Below are positions 17,125 to 25,352 of a stretch of DNA of 64,000 nt, one piece after another (position 1 is the stretch's first letter; each line of letters begins with the position of its first letter). The position numbers and the translations under genes are program-made. The DNA is taken from NCBI RefSeq assembly GCF_003008555.2, contig NZ_CP027665.1, forward strand, positions 248,001 through 312,000, in the 5' to 3' direction. The DNA comes from Pukyongiella litopenaei (GTDB lineage: Bacteria; Pseudomonadota; Alphaproteobacteria; Rhodobacterales; Rhodobacteraceae). The notes under the pieces were generated by a model. It saw nothing but the letters and a program-made list of their open reading frames with translations. It was not told where the DNA came from and did not search any database.

Positions 17125-18789
17125 ATGGACAGCTACGGCTATGATCTGGGCAGCCATCATTGCCCGGTCAGCACCGGCTCGGAACAGGCGCAGCGCTGGT
17201 TCGACCGCGGGCTGATCTGGACCTACGGCTTCAACCACGACGAGGCAATCGCCTGTTTCAAGCGCGCGCTCGAACATGATCCCGATCTCGCGATGGCCCA
17301 TTGGGGCATCGCCTATGCGACCGGGCCGAACTACAACATGCCGTGGCGGCTCTATGACGATCAGGGCCGCGCCGCCGCGCTGGCCACCGCCCATGAGGCC
17401 ACGCAGGCGGCGCTGGCGCGTATCGACGGCTGCACGGCGGCCGAGGCGGCGCTGATCCGTGCCCTGCCCGCCCGCTATCCCCAGCGCGATGTGGCCGACG
17501 ACATGGAGGCCTGGGATCGCGATTTCGCCGATGCGATGCGCGAGGTCCATGCCGCCCATCCGGATCACCTCGACCTCAGGTCGGTCCATGTCGAATCCCT
17601 GATGGACCTGACCCCCTGGCAGATGTGGGACCTGAAAACCGGCCGCGAAGCCGAAGGCGCGGCCACGCAGGAGGCGCGGGCGGCGCTCGAAACCGCATTT
17701 CGCGACGATCCGGCGGCGATGTCCCATCCCGGCCTGCTGCATCTCTATGTCCACCTGATGGAAATGTCGCCCACGCCCGAGGCGGCGCTGAAGGCGGCGG
17801 ATGTGCTGCGGACGCTGGTGCCCGATGCCGGCCACCTGGTGCATATGCCCACCCATATCGACGTGCAGTGCGGCGATTATCACAGCGTCGTGCACTGGAA
17901 CCGCAAGGCGGTCGAGGCCGACCTGAAATACTATCGCCGCGAAGGCGCGTTCAACATCTACACCGGCTATCGCCAGCACAATTATCATTTCGTCATCTAC
18001 GGGGCGCTGTTTCTCGGGCAGATCGAACCGGCGCTGGAGGCGGTGCGCGGCATGAGGGACACCGTTCCCGACGAGATGCTGCGCATCGAAAGCCCGCCGA
18101 TGGCGGATTTCTTCGAAAGCTACATGGCGATGGAGCCGCATGTCCTGATCCGCTTTGGCCGCTGGGACGACCTGACCCGGTTCGAACTGCCGGAGGATCG
18201 CGAACTATACTGCACGCTCACGGCGACCGTCCATTACGCGCGGGCGCTGGCCTTTGCGGCGCTGGGCCGGGTCGAAGAGGCCGAGGCCGAGGAAATCCGG
18301 TTCCACGAGGCCCGCGACCTGGTGCCGGAAACCCGGCTTCTTCACAACAACACCGTCCGCGACCTTCTTGAAATCGCGACGGAAATGCTGCGGGGAGAGA
18401 TCGAATACCGGAAACGGAACTTCGATCTGGCCTTTGCCCATCTGCGCCGCGCGGTCGAGCTCGACGACGCGCTGCCCTATGACGAACCCTGGGGATGGAT
18501 GCAGCCGACACGCCACGCGCTCGGGGCGCTGCTGCTGGAACAGGGACGCGCGGCCGAGGCTGAAGAGGTCTATCGCGCCGATCTGGGCCTCGCCGGACAG
18601 CTGAGCCGCGCCACGGTGCATCCGGGCAATGTCTGGTCGCTCAAGGGGCTGCATGATTGCCTGCAGGCGCGCGGGGAAACCGTCGAAATCGTCCATGTCC
18701 GCCAGAGCCTGGACCTGGCCCTCGCGCGATCCGACACGGTTGCGGCGTCCTGCGGCTGCGCCCAGGCCGCGATGCGCGCAGCGTCCTGA
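17125..18789 (+). CDS. TPR-repeat protein of unknown function
   Basis: Protein of 554 residues made largely of helical TPR-like repeats: for example AIACFKRALEHDPDLAMAHWGIAYA near residue 45 (in parts), DLAFAHLRRAVELDDALPYDEP and LEQGRAAEAEEVYRADLG near the C-terminus. A conserved-looking central stretch HMPTHIDVQCGDYHSVVHWN contains several His and one Cys. No signal peptide or membrane segment is present, so it is probably cytosolic. The ATG at 17125 is preferred to one four codons upstream because GGGGGGAGAC is then an ideally placed ribosome site. I do not recognise a characterised homologue. A scaffold or protein-interaction role is only inferred from the repeats. Confidence 0.8.
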   Translation: MDSYGYDLGSHHCPVSTGSEQAQRWFDRGLIWTYGFNHDEAIACFKRALEHDPDLAMAHWGIAYATGPNYNMPWRLYDDQGRAAALATAHEATQAALARIDGCTAAEAALIRALPARYPQRDVADDMEAWDRDFADAMREVHAAHPDHLDLRSVHVESLMDLTPWQMWDLKTGREAEGAATQEARAALETAFRDDPAAMSHPGLLHLYVHLMEMSPTPEAALKAADVLRTLVPDAGHLVHMPTHIDVQCGDYHSVVHWNRKAVEADLKYYRREGAFNIYTGYRQHNYHFVIYGALFLGQIEPALEAVRGMRDTVPDEMLRIESPPMADFFESYMAMEPHVLIRFGRWDDLTRFELPEDRELYCTLTATVHYARALAFAALGRVEEAEAEEIRFHEARDLVPETRLLHNNTVRDLLEIATEMLRGEIEYRKRNFDLAFAHLRRAVELDDALPYDEPWGWMQPTRHALGALLLEQGRAAEAEEVYRADLGLAGQLSRATVHPGNVWSLKGLHDCLQARGETVEIVHVRQSLDLALARSDTVAASCGCAQAAMRAAS

Positions 18790-18851
18790 CCGGCCACAGG
18801 CTCCGGGCCGGCGCAACCGCCCCGTTCACCGAGCAGCGGTGGCGATGGAAT

Positions 18852-18886
18852 TTGCTTGATATTGAAACATGAATCATTATTCATGT
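18852..18886 (+). promoter_or_regulatory. tetR promoter with overlapping palindromic operator
   Basis: -35 TTGCTT (18852-18857), 17 bp, -10 CATTAT (18875-18880). The 20-bp operator ACATGAATCATTATTCATGT (18867-18886; perfect 8-bp arms, 4-bp centre) covers the -10, so a bound repressor would block RNA polymerase. The predicted start (about 18887) is 4 bases before the tetR ATG, so the mRNA may be leaderless. Nearly the same sequence occurs at 28115-28134. Confidence 0.72.
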
Positions 18887-18890
18887 CAGC

Positions 18891-19481
18891 ATGACCAAAG
18901 CCACGGCACCCAAAACCAAACGCGGACTGGCACGGCGCGCAAAGATCCTGAGCGCGGCCGAGGCGGTCATGGGCGAACAGGGTTTTTCCACCGCCTCCAT
19001 CGCCGAGATCACCCGCGTCGCCGAAACGGCGATGGGAACCTTCTACATCTACTTCTCCAGCAAGGAAGAGATCTTCCACGAACTGGTGCTCGAGATGGGG
19101 CGGATCACCCGCACCATGGTCTCTGCCGCCATCGCGGGCGCGCCCGACCGGCTGTCGGCGGAACGCGCCGGGCTCGAGGCGTTCCTGCGGTTCGTATCGG
19201 CGCGCCCGTCGCTCTATCGCATCGTCGAGGAGGCCCGGTTCGTCGATCCCGACGCCTATCGCGCCTATTTTTCCGATTTCGGCGACGCCTATGCCGCCGG
19301 GCTGCGCGAGGCCGCCGCCAATGGCGAGATCGCCCAGGGCGATGCCGATGTCCGGGCCTGGGCGCTGATGGGCATGGCCAAGGCTTTGGGCGACCGCTAC
19401 GTCCTGTGGGAAGACACGCCCGATTTCGACCGGGTGGTGGACGAAGCCCATGCGATGATCTGCCACGGGCTGGCCCCATGA
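18891..19481 (+). CDS. TetR/AcrR-family regulator of the acyl-CoA/ABC regulon
   Basis: TetR-family repressor of 196 residues. The N-terminal DNA-binding domain (about residues 15-62) has the usual sequence: KILSAAEAVMGEQGFSTASI, then AEITRVAETAMGTFYIYFSS with the recognition helix and FYxYF motif. The remainder is a helical ligand-binding domain. The gene begins 4 bp after a palindrome in its own promoter and its stop overlaps the start of the crotonase gene (ATGA), so it is the first gene of a five-gene operon and probably autoregulates. An almost identical palindrome precedes the ABC operon at 28.1 kb, which makes that a likely second target. The inducer is plausibly an acyl-CoA of the pathway, as in FadR/PaaR-type TetR proteins, but this is inferred. 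Confidence 0.93.
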   Translation: MTKATAPKTKRGLARRAKILSAAEAVMGEQGFSTASIAEITRVAETAMGTFYIYFSSKEEIFHELVLEMGRITRTMVSAAIAGAPDRLSAERAGLEAFLRFVSARPSLYRIVEEARFVDPDAYRAYFSDFGDAYAAGLREAAANGEIAQGDADVRAWALMGMAKALGDRYVLWEDTPDFDRVVDEAHAMICHGLAP

Positions 19482-20260
19482 CCGGGCCGGTCACCACCGC
19501 CATCCGCCCGCTCGCCAGCGGCGCGCCGTGTTTTCACATCGCGCTGGACGCCCCGCGTTCGAACGCGCTGGAACCGGGGCTGCTCGCGGGCCTTCATGCC
19601 GCGCTCGATGCGCTCGAGGCCTCCGGCGCACGGGTCGCGCTGCTGACCGGTGGGCGCAATTTCTCGACCGGTGGCGATGTGGCGCGGTTTCACGACGCGG
19701 CCCGGACCGGCACCGCCGCGGCCTATGCCGACGAGGTCGTGCCCCGGCTCCAGGACTGCGTGTCTCGCATGGTCGCGATGCCGGTGCTGTTTGCCACCGC
19801 CGCGCGCGGCGCCATCACCGGCGGATCGGCGGGGCTGCTGTTTGCCTCCGATCTCACCGTGCTGGCGCCCGATGCCTTCGTCCAGCCCTATTATGCAACG
19901 GTCGGCTTTGCCCCCGATGGCGGCTGGACCGCGCTGTTGCCAGAGCGGATCGGAGCGGCGGCAGCGCAGCAATGGCTGATGCTGGATGGCCGTCACGGCG
20001 CCGATGACCTGCATCGGATGGGGCTGGCCACCGCAATCGACACCGCGCCGGAGACACGGGCGCTGGACCTTCTGAACACACTGAACCTCGATGCCGCGAT
20101 CACCACCAAGGGGCTGATCTGGGATGCCGCGCGCCGTGCCGCGCTGCGCGACCGCCTGGCGGCGGAAACGACGGCCTTCCGGGCGCGGATCGCGCTGGAG
20201 ACCACCCAGGCGGGCATGGCCCGGTTCCTGGGAAGAGAGCAAGAGACCCCGCATGTTTGA
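19478..20260 (+). CDS. enoyl-CoA hydratase/isomerase family protein (PaaG-like)
   Basis: Crotonase-fold protein of 260 residues acting on acyl-CoA thioesters. The two oxyanion-hole regions are GGRNFSTGGDVARF (near residue 50) and RGAITGGSAGLLFASDL (near 111). At the position of the first hydratase Glu there is Tyr (FVQPYYATVGFAPDGG), and the PDGG turn carries an Asp. The same arrangement (GLVPDSGG) is found in PaaG-type isomerases, which use Asp as base, so an isomerase is more likely than a classical two-Glu hydratase. Translation is coupled to tetR by an ATGA overlap. It belongs to an operon with an acyl-CoA ligase and two hot-dog proteins. Confidence 0.87.
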   Translation: MTGPVTTAIRPLASGAPCFHIALDAPRSNALEPGLLAGLHAALDALEASGARVALLTGGRNFSTGGDVARFHDAARTGTAAAYADEVVPRLQDCVSRMVAMPVLFATAARGAITGGSAGLLFASDLTVLAPDAFVQPYYATVGFAPDGGWTALLPERIGAAAAQQWLMLDGRHGADDLHRMGLATAIDTAPETRALDLLNTLNLDAAITTKGLIWDAARRAALRDRLAAETTAFRARIALETTQAGMARFLGREQETPHV

Positions 20261-21743
20261 CCTCATTCCGGACATGGCCTTCAAACGGGCCGAAATCTCA
20301 CCCGGTGCGCTGGCCTTCCGCGATACGTCGACCGGTCTGGACTGGAGTTTTGCCGCCGTGAACGACGCCGCCAACGGGATCGCCGAGGGTCTGACCGCCG
20401 CCGGCCTGACCGAGGGCGACCGGCTGGCGATCCTCTGCCTGAACCGGGCCGAGTTCTTCCTGACGCTGCTGGCCTGTCAGAAAACCGGTATCATCCTGTG
20501 CCCGCTGAACTGGCGGCAGACGGCGCGGGAACTGGTCGACACGCTGACCCCCGTAAGGGCGCATGCGATCCTGCATGATGCGGCCCATGCCGACCTGGCC
20601 GCGGCGGTCGGTTCCGAAACCGGTGCCGCGCTGCATGACATCGAGGGCACCCTGGGCGGCTGGATCGCGGCAGGCGGGCCGCCGCGCAACGATGCGGTCC
20701 CGGCCAACCGGCCCTGGTACCTGCTGTTCACCTCGGGCACCACCGGGCTGCCCAAGGCGGTCACCCAGACCGCGCGCATGGCCTGGGTCAACGCGGTCAA
20801 TATCGGCCAGGCCATCGGGCTGACCAGCGCCGACCGGTCGGTGAACTTCCTGCCCCTGTTCCATACCGCCGGGATCAATCTCTACACGCTGCCGGTGTTC
20901 CTGAATGGCGGGTCCTCGACCATCCTGCCGAAATTCGAGGCCGATGACCTGCTGGCGCTGATCCGCGACGGGGCCGTGACCCAGTTCTTCGGCGTGCCGG
21001 CCATCTACCAGGCGTTCTCGCTCCTGCCCGACATCGACCGCATCGACTGGTCCGGCATCCGCTGCGGCTGCGGCGGCGCCCCCCTGCCCGAGCCGCTGAT
21101 CCGGTTCTTTGCCGATCGCGGCGCCCATGTCCTGAACGGCTATGGCATGACCGAAACCGGGCCGACCGTGTTCCTGATGGACCCCGCCCACGCAACCGCC
21201 AAGATCGGTTCGGTGGGCAAGGCGCAGATGCTGACCGAGGTCCGGCTGGGCGGCGTGCCTGCCGGCGCGGCGGGCGAAGGCGAAATCCAGCTGCGCGGCC
21301 CCGGCATCACGCCGGGATACCATGAAAACCCGGCGGCCACCGCCGCGAGTTTCACCCCCGATGGCTGGCTGGCCACCGGCGATATCGGACGCCGGGACGC
21401 GGACGGGTATTACTTTGTCGTGGACCGGATCAAGGACATGTATATCTCGGGTGGCGAAAACGTCTATCCGGCCGAGGTCGAACGGGTCCTGAACGCGCAT
21501 CCCGCCGTGCTCGAGGTCGCGGTGATCGGCGTCTCCGACGACAGGTGGGGCGAGGTCGGCGCGGCGTTCCTGATCGCGCGGCCGGGCGAGGCCCCCGACC
21601 CCGACGCGATCCGGCGCTGGTGCCGCGAGCGGCTGGCCGCCTACAAGGTGCCCGCCACCGTTCGGGTGGTCGACGATTTCCCGCGCACAGCGGCCGGAAA
21701 GATCCGCAAACCCGACCTCAGAAAGACCTATGACGATGCTTGA
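20253..21743 (+). CDS. acyl-CoA ligase (class I adenylate-forming)
   Basis: Acid-CoA ligase of 496 residues that would activate the imported acid by acyl-AMP formation. Motifs: P-loop LFTSGTTGLPKAVTQ near residue 155, LNGYGMTETGPTVF near 291, the TGDIGRRDADGYYFVVDR hinge near 373, KDMYISGGENVYPAEVE near 394, and the catalytic Lys in RTAAGKIRKPDLR near the C-terminus. The start overlaps the crotonase gene by 8 bp and AAGAGA precedes it; the stop overlaps the next gene by 14 bp. Together these indicate a single transcript from tetR. The chain-length class is not readable from sequence. Confidence 0.91.
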   Translation: MFDLIPDMAFKRAEISPGALAFRDTSTGLDWSFAAVNDAANGIAEGLTAAGLTEGDRLAILCLNRAEFFLTLLACQKTGIILCPLNWRQTARELVDTLTPVRAHAILHDAAHADLAAAVGSETGAALHDIEGTLGGWIAAGGPPRNDAVPANRPWYLLFTSGTTGLPKAVTQTARMAWVNAVNIGQAIGLTSADRSVNFLPLFHTAGINLYTLPVFLNGGSSTILPKFEADDLLALIRDGAVTQFFGVPAIYQAFSLLPDIDRIDWSGIRCGCGGAPLPEPLIRFFADRGAHVLNGYGMTETGPTVFLMDPAHATAKIGSVGKAQMLTEVRLGGVPAGAAGEGEIQLRGPGITPGYHENPAATAASFTPDGWLATGDIGRRDADGYYFVVDRIKDMYISGGENVYPAEVERVLNAHPAVLEVAVIGVSDDRWGEVGAAFLIARPGEAPDPDAIRRWCRERLAAYKVPATVRVVDDFPRTAAGKIRKPDLRKTYDDA

Positions 21744-22089
21744 CCTGTCCGCCCGCTGGATGCCGACACAGGCCGATTTCGATACCTTTGCCGAGGTATC
21801 CGGCGACGACAACGCCATCCATGTCGACCCGGCGTTTTCGGCGCGCACCGCGTTCGGCCGCACGGTCAGCCACGGCATGCTGATCTATTCCAGGCTGTGG
21901 GGGCTGTTGCTGCAACACCGCCCCGGAACCCGCCAGGTCAGCCAGACCATGATGTTTCCGAACCCGGCCTTCGCCGGTGAGGAAATCGCGCTCTCGGTCA
22001 CCGAAACCGCGCCGGGGCGCGTGACGATGCGGGCGGCACGGGTGGCGGACCGGGCTGAGGTCCTGGTCGGCGAAGCGGAGATCGCGTGA
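21730..22089 (+). CDS. MaoC/hot-dog hydratase, catalytic-type subunit
   Basis: Short single hot-dog protein of 119 residues related to (R)-specific enoyl-CoA hydratases. The hydratase-2 catalytic dyad is present in SGDDNAIHVDPAFSART (Asp and His about residues 26-31), and the following VSHGMLIYSRLWGLL is the usual central helix region. An alternative start at 21736 (MLDLSA) is equally possible. The gene overlaps the ligase gene by 14 bp and the next, degenerate hot-dog gene by a TGATG junction. The adjacency of a catalytic and a non-catalytic short hot-dog protein suggests a two-subunit hydratase. Confidence 0.86.
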   Translation: MTMLDLSARWMPTQADFDTFAEVSGDDNAIHVDPAFSARTAFGRTVSHGMLIYSRLWGLLLQHRPGTRQVSQTMMFPNPAFAGEEIALSVTETAPGRVTMRAARVADRAEVLVGEAEIA

Positions 22090-22445
22090 TGGAGGTTGGA
22101 CAGACAGCAACAATATCGCGCAGCTATACCGCCGACGACCTGGCGGGCTTTGCGGACCTGTCGGGTGCGACCCCCGGCGACCACGTCCCCGAACCGCTGA
22201 TCGCGGCGCTGTTTTCCTATCTGCTGGGGGTCAGGCTGCCCGGCTCGGGCACCAACTATCTCAAGCAGGAACTGCGGTTTCACGCCCCTGCCCCGACCGA
22301 AGCCGAACTCACCGCGACGGTCGAGATCACGCGGCTGCGCCCGGAAAAGCACCTGGTCGATCTGTGGGCGCGCTGCGTGGCCCCCGATGGCACGCTGATC
22401 TGCGAGGGCCGGTCGCTGGTCAAGGCCCGGGATATCGGCGCCTGA
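22089..22445 (+). CDS. MaoC-like hot-dog protein lacking the catalytic dyad
   Basis: Hot-dog protein of 118 residues, the last gene of the tetR operon. It keeps the fold signature (FADLSGATPGDHVPEPLIAALFSYLLG, then YLKQELRFHAPAPTEAELTA, a strand-rich half). At the site where its neighbour has SGDDNAIHVD it reads SGATPGDHVP, so the Asp-x4-His hydratase dyad is not preserved. It is probably the structural or substrate-binding partner of the upstream protein. The ATG at 22089 shares bases with the previous stop; a GTG one codon earlier is possible. It converges on the alpha/beta hydrolase gene with a 22-bp spacer made of GGCGCCTGAG-like repeats. Confidence 0.8.
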   Translation: MEVGQTATISRSYTADDLAGFADLSGATPGDHVPEPLIAALFSYLLGVRLPGSGTNYLKQELRFHAPAPTEAELTATVEITRLRPEKHLVDLWARCVAPDGTLICEGRSLVKARDIGA

Positions 22446-22467
22446 GCCGAGGGCGCCTGAGGGCGCC

Positions 22468-23241
22468 TCAGCCGTCCAGCGACGCCACGAACCGCGACAG
22501 CATGCCGGCAAACGCCCCGGCTTCCTCCAGGTGCGGCGAATGGCCGGATCGCCGAAAGACCCGCCGCCGCGCCTGTGGGGCGGTCGCGGCGATCCAGTCC
22601 GAGACAGCGGCCGGATAGACCCGGCTCTGCGCGCCGGAACAGACCAGGTAAGGCACGTCGATCTCCGCGATCACGTCACGCTGATCGAGCGCCACGAGAT
22701 CGCCCCACAAGGCGCGCATGTCGTCCGCATCCTGCGCCAGGATGACGCGCAGCGCATCGATGCAGGAAAAACCGGGGGCGCCGGCGGGTGTCGCGAACAT
22801 GGTGCGGGCAATGCCCGGTGCCGCACCCGTCCAATCCTCGGCGAACCGGCGCGTCGAGGCGGCGACGGTTTCGGCGGTCTGGCATTTCAACCCGTGCTGC
22901 CAGTCCCGCGATGGCATGAGCTTCGGGCTCATGTCCACGGTGACGAGACCGCGGAGGCGCGCCGTGCCGAACCCGGCGACATAGCGCCAGGCCACGGCCG
23001 CGCCCATCGACCAGCCGACGACGGTGACCGCGTTCTCCGGGTAGCCGTCCAGCATAGCCGCCACCATCTCGGCACAGGCCTCGATCGTCGCGGGCCGCCC
23101 CGCCGCCGCCCCTGCCGCCGCCCCGTGGCCGGGCAGGTCCGGGGCGAGGCAGTCGAAATCCGGCCCCATGCGGGCGGCGAGGTCGTCAAAGACCGCGCCG
23201 CGCATGGTCCAGCCGTGCAGGAACAGGATCGGGGATGCCAC
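22468..23241 (-). CDS. alpha/beta-fold hydrolase
   Basis: Serine hydrolase of 257 residues. The oxyanion region is LFLHGWTMRGAVFDDLA (residues 6-22), the nucleophile elbow VVGWSMGAAVAWRYV near residue 92, and the catalytic His in RRSGHSPHLEEAGAF near the C-terminus. The layout resembles 3-oxoadipate enol-lactonase and BioH-like esterases. It is the last gene of the ABC operon, 24 bp after the LivM-like permease gene, so it probably hydrolyses an ester, lactone or thioester form of the transported compound. There is no signal peptide; action is cytosolic. Confidence 0.87.
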   Translation of the reverse strand: MASPILFLHGWTMRGAVFDDLAARMGPDFDCLAPDLPGHGAAAGAAAGRPATIEACAEMVAAMLDGYPENAVTVVGWSMGAAVAWRYVAGFGTARLRGLVTVDMSPKLMPSRDWQHGLKCQTAETVAASTRRFAEDWTGAAPGIARTMFATPAGAPGFSCIDALRVILAQDADDMRALWGDLVALDQRDVIAEIDVPYLVCSGAQSRVYPAAVSDWIAATAPQARRRVFRRSGHSPHLEEAGAFAGMLSRFVASLDG

Positions 23242-23265
23242 GTTCAGCGTCCGGTCAGCGCCCGG

Positions 23266-24318
23266 TCAACGTCCGGCCCGCAGGCGGCCGACGATCCCGG
23301 TCGGAAAGAAATAGACGCTCAGGATGAACAGGATGCCCAGCCACATCAGCCAGCGGTCCGGGTCGAGCAGGTGCGGCACCAGCGGCAGGGCCGAGGTCGC
23401 CTCGGAGGCCGACCCCATCAGCGTCTGCAGGTAGTTCTGCGCCAGCACGAAGATCGTCGCCCCGATCACCGCGCCATACATGGTGCCCATGCCGCCGATC
23501 ACGACCATCAGCAGGATGTCGAGCATGATCTCGAAGGACAGCGTCGTGTCCGGCCCGACATAGCGCAGCCAGATCGCGAACAGCGACCCCGCCAGCGCCG
23601 CCGTCGCCGCCGAGATGCAGGTGGCGAGCGTGCGGTACCAGACCACCTTGTAGCCGATCGCCTCGGCCCGGAAATCGTTTTCGCGGATGGCCTGCAACAC
23701 CCGGCCAAAGGGCGAATTGACGATCCGCAGCATCAGCAGGAACAACGCCAGCGACCCGGCGAAGATCAGGTAGTAGTTCAGCACCTTGCCGTTGATCCGG
23801 ACGCCCATGACCTCGCCCAGCCGAAAGGCCGGGGTCAGTTCGCGCGGGATCTTGTAGTTCAGCCCGTCCTCGCCGCCGGTCAGGCCGGAAAACTGCGAGA
23901 CCAGCACCGCGACCGCCGAGGCCACCGCCAGCGTGATCATGGCAAAGAAGATCGCCCGCACCCGCAACGAGAACAGCCCGATCAGGAGCGCCAGCGCCGC
24001 CGCCGCGACCGCGCCCAGCCCCGCGCCCGCGATCAGCGCGTCATAGCCGCGCCCCATATGGGTCGAGGCCAGCGCCACGCCATAGGCCCCGAGCCCGAAG
24101 AACATCGTGTGGGCAAAGCTGACGATGCCGGCATAGCCCAGCAGCAGATCGTAGCTGGCCACCAGCACGATGAAGATGCAGATCCGCGCCGCGGTCTCGA
24201 GCGACCGCACGCCGGGAAACAGGAACGGCGCCAGCGCGAGGCCCACGAGAATGACCAGCAGCAGGACGGTCAGGACGGTCGAACGCGGCTTGTCGCCGGA
24301 AAGAAGGTTCACGAGCAT
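23266..24318 (-). CDS. branched-chain-type ABC permease, LivM-like
   Basis: Inner-membrane permease of an HAAT-family (branched-chain amino acid type) ABC importer, 350 residues with about ten hydrophobic segments. Family-typical are YDLLLGYAGIVSFAHTMFFG near residue 56, INSPFGRVLQAIRENDFRAEA-like coupling loop (VNSPFGRVLQAIRENDFRAE) near 205, and GGMGTMYGAVIGATIFVL near 275. It lies 1 bp after the LivH-like gene and precedes the alpha/beta hydrolase in the operon headed by the binding protein at 28.1 kb. Substrate identity depends on that binding protein and is unknown; many HAAT systems carry aromatic or aliphatic acids rather than amino acids. Confidence 0.92.
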   Translation of the reverse strand: MLVNLLSGDKPRSTVLTVLLLVILVGLALAPFLFPGVRSLETAARICIFIVLVASYDLLLGYAGIVSFAHTMFFGLGAYGVALASTHMGRGYDALIAGAGLGAVAAAALALLIGLFSLRVRAIFFAMITLAVASAVAVLVSQFSGLTGGEDGLNYKIPRELTPAFRLGEVMGVRINGKVLNYYLIFAGSLALFLLMLRIVNSPFGRVLQAIRENDFRAEAIGYKVVWYRTLATCISAATAALAGSLFAIWLRYVGPDTTLSFEIMLDILLMVVIGGMGTMYGAVIGATIFVLAQNYLQTLMGSASEATSALPLVPHLLDPDRWLMWLGILFILSVYFFPTGIVGRLRAGR

Positions 24319-24319
24319 C

Positions 24320-25351
24320 TTATTTCGCCTTCACCACGGGCATCATGCCCTGGGGCCGCCACAGCAGGATGGCGGTCATCAGCGCGATGTTCGACACCAG
24401 CGCCAGTTTCGGTTCCAGAAAGGCCACATAGTTCTGCAGCAGTCCCACCAGCAGCGCGCCGATGAACGCGCCTTCGACCGAGCCGAGCCCGCCGATGATC
24501 ACCACGATGAAGACGAGGATCATCATTTCCTCGCCCATCCCGGCGGTGATCACCTCCTGGTAGAGCCCCCACATCACGCCGCCCAGCCCGGCCAGCGCCG
24601 AACCGGCGATGAACACGCCGATGAAGACCAGCCGCAGCCGGTAGCCGAGCGCCTGGACCATCTCGCCGTTCTCGACGCCGGCCCGCACGATCAGGCCGAT
24701 CTTGGTCCGCCGCAGCACCATGCGCATGGCCACGAACAGGGCCAGCCCGATGACCACCGCCAGCAGCCGGTATTTCTCGACCGCCGCACCGGCAAAGGTG
24801 ACGGCGCCCTTCAGCATCACGGGACGGTTGATGAAGATCTCGTCCGGCCCCCAGATGACATGGATGAGCTGTTCGATGACGATCAGCCCGCCCACGGTCA
24901 CCAGGATCTGCTTGAGATGGGCCCCGTAGACGGGCCGCACGATGACCCGTTCGAACCCCCATCCCAGCGCGCCGGTGACGATCATGGCGGCGATCACCGC
25001 CAGCAGCACCGCCGCCACGTTCAGCAGCAGCGACGGCGCGCCGGTCCAGGTTCCCAGCGCCAGCAGCACCGAGACGCCGACGAACGCACCGACCGAGATA
25101 AAGGCGCCATGGCCGAAATTGATCACGTCCATCAGCCCGAACACGAGCGTGAGTCCGGAGGCCATGATGAAGATCATCATCCCCATCGCCAGCCCGGAGA
25201 CGGTGAGTGTCAGCCATGACGACGGCGCGCCGATGGCAATGAAACCCAGCACCACCAGGACCGGAACCAGCAGCACCGGTGCCGCCTTGCCGATCCGTTC
25301 GGCCAGCGTGGTTTCGGCGAAGGTGGGGGTATGATCGGGGGCTGCGGTCAT
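24320..25351 (-). CDS. branched-chain-type ABC permease, LivH-like
   Basis: Second permease of the HAAT importer, 343 residues with about eight membrane segments. Conserved positions include GLTLVFGLMDVINFGHGAF near residue 66, the coupling loop RRTKIGLIVRAGVENGEMVQ near 215, and GGLGSVEGAFIGALLVGLLQN near 288. The N-terminus has a polar extension of about 25 residues before the first helix, which may mean a later start, but no better ribosome site was seen. It follows the LivF-like ATPase gene after 1 bp and precedes the LivM-like gene by 1 bp. Confidence 0.92.
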   Translation of the reverse strand: MTAAPDHTPTFAETTLAERIGKAAPVLLVPVLVVLGFIAIGAPSSWLTLTVSGLAMGMMIFIMASGLTLVFGLMDVINFGHGAFISVGAFVGVSVLLALGTWTGAPSLLLNVAAVLLAVIAAMIVTGALGWGFERVIVRPVYGAHLKQILVTVGGLIVIEQLIHVIWGPDEIFINRPVMLKGAVTFAGAAVEKYRLLAVVIGLALFVAMRMVLRRTKIGLIVRAGVENGEMVQALGYRLRLVFIGVFIAGSALAGLGGVMWGLYQEVITAGMGEEMMILVFIVVIIGGLGSVEGAFIGALLVGLLQNYVAFLEPKLALVSNIALMTAILLWRPQGMMPVVKAK

Positions 25352-25352
25352 G

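Noticed and set aside
15715-18141. 808-codon open frame on the minus strand opposite the MFS and TPR genes
   Set aside because: Composition is His/Arg/Gln-rich and motif-free; both plus-strand genes are convincing.
22436-22468. Tandem GGCGCCTGAG-like repeats at the end of the second hot-dog gene
   Set aside because: Only three imperfect copies over about 30 bp; likely slippage in GC-rich sequence or a small terminator hairpin, not a repeat array.
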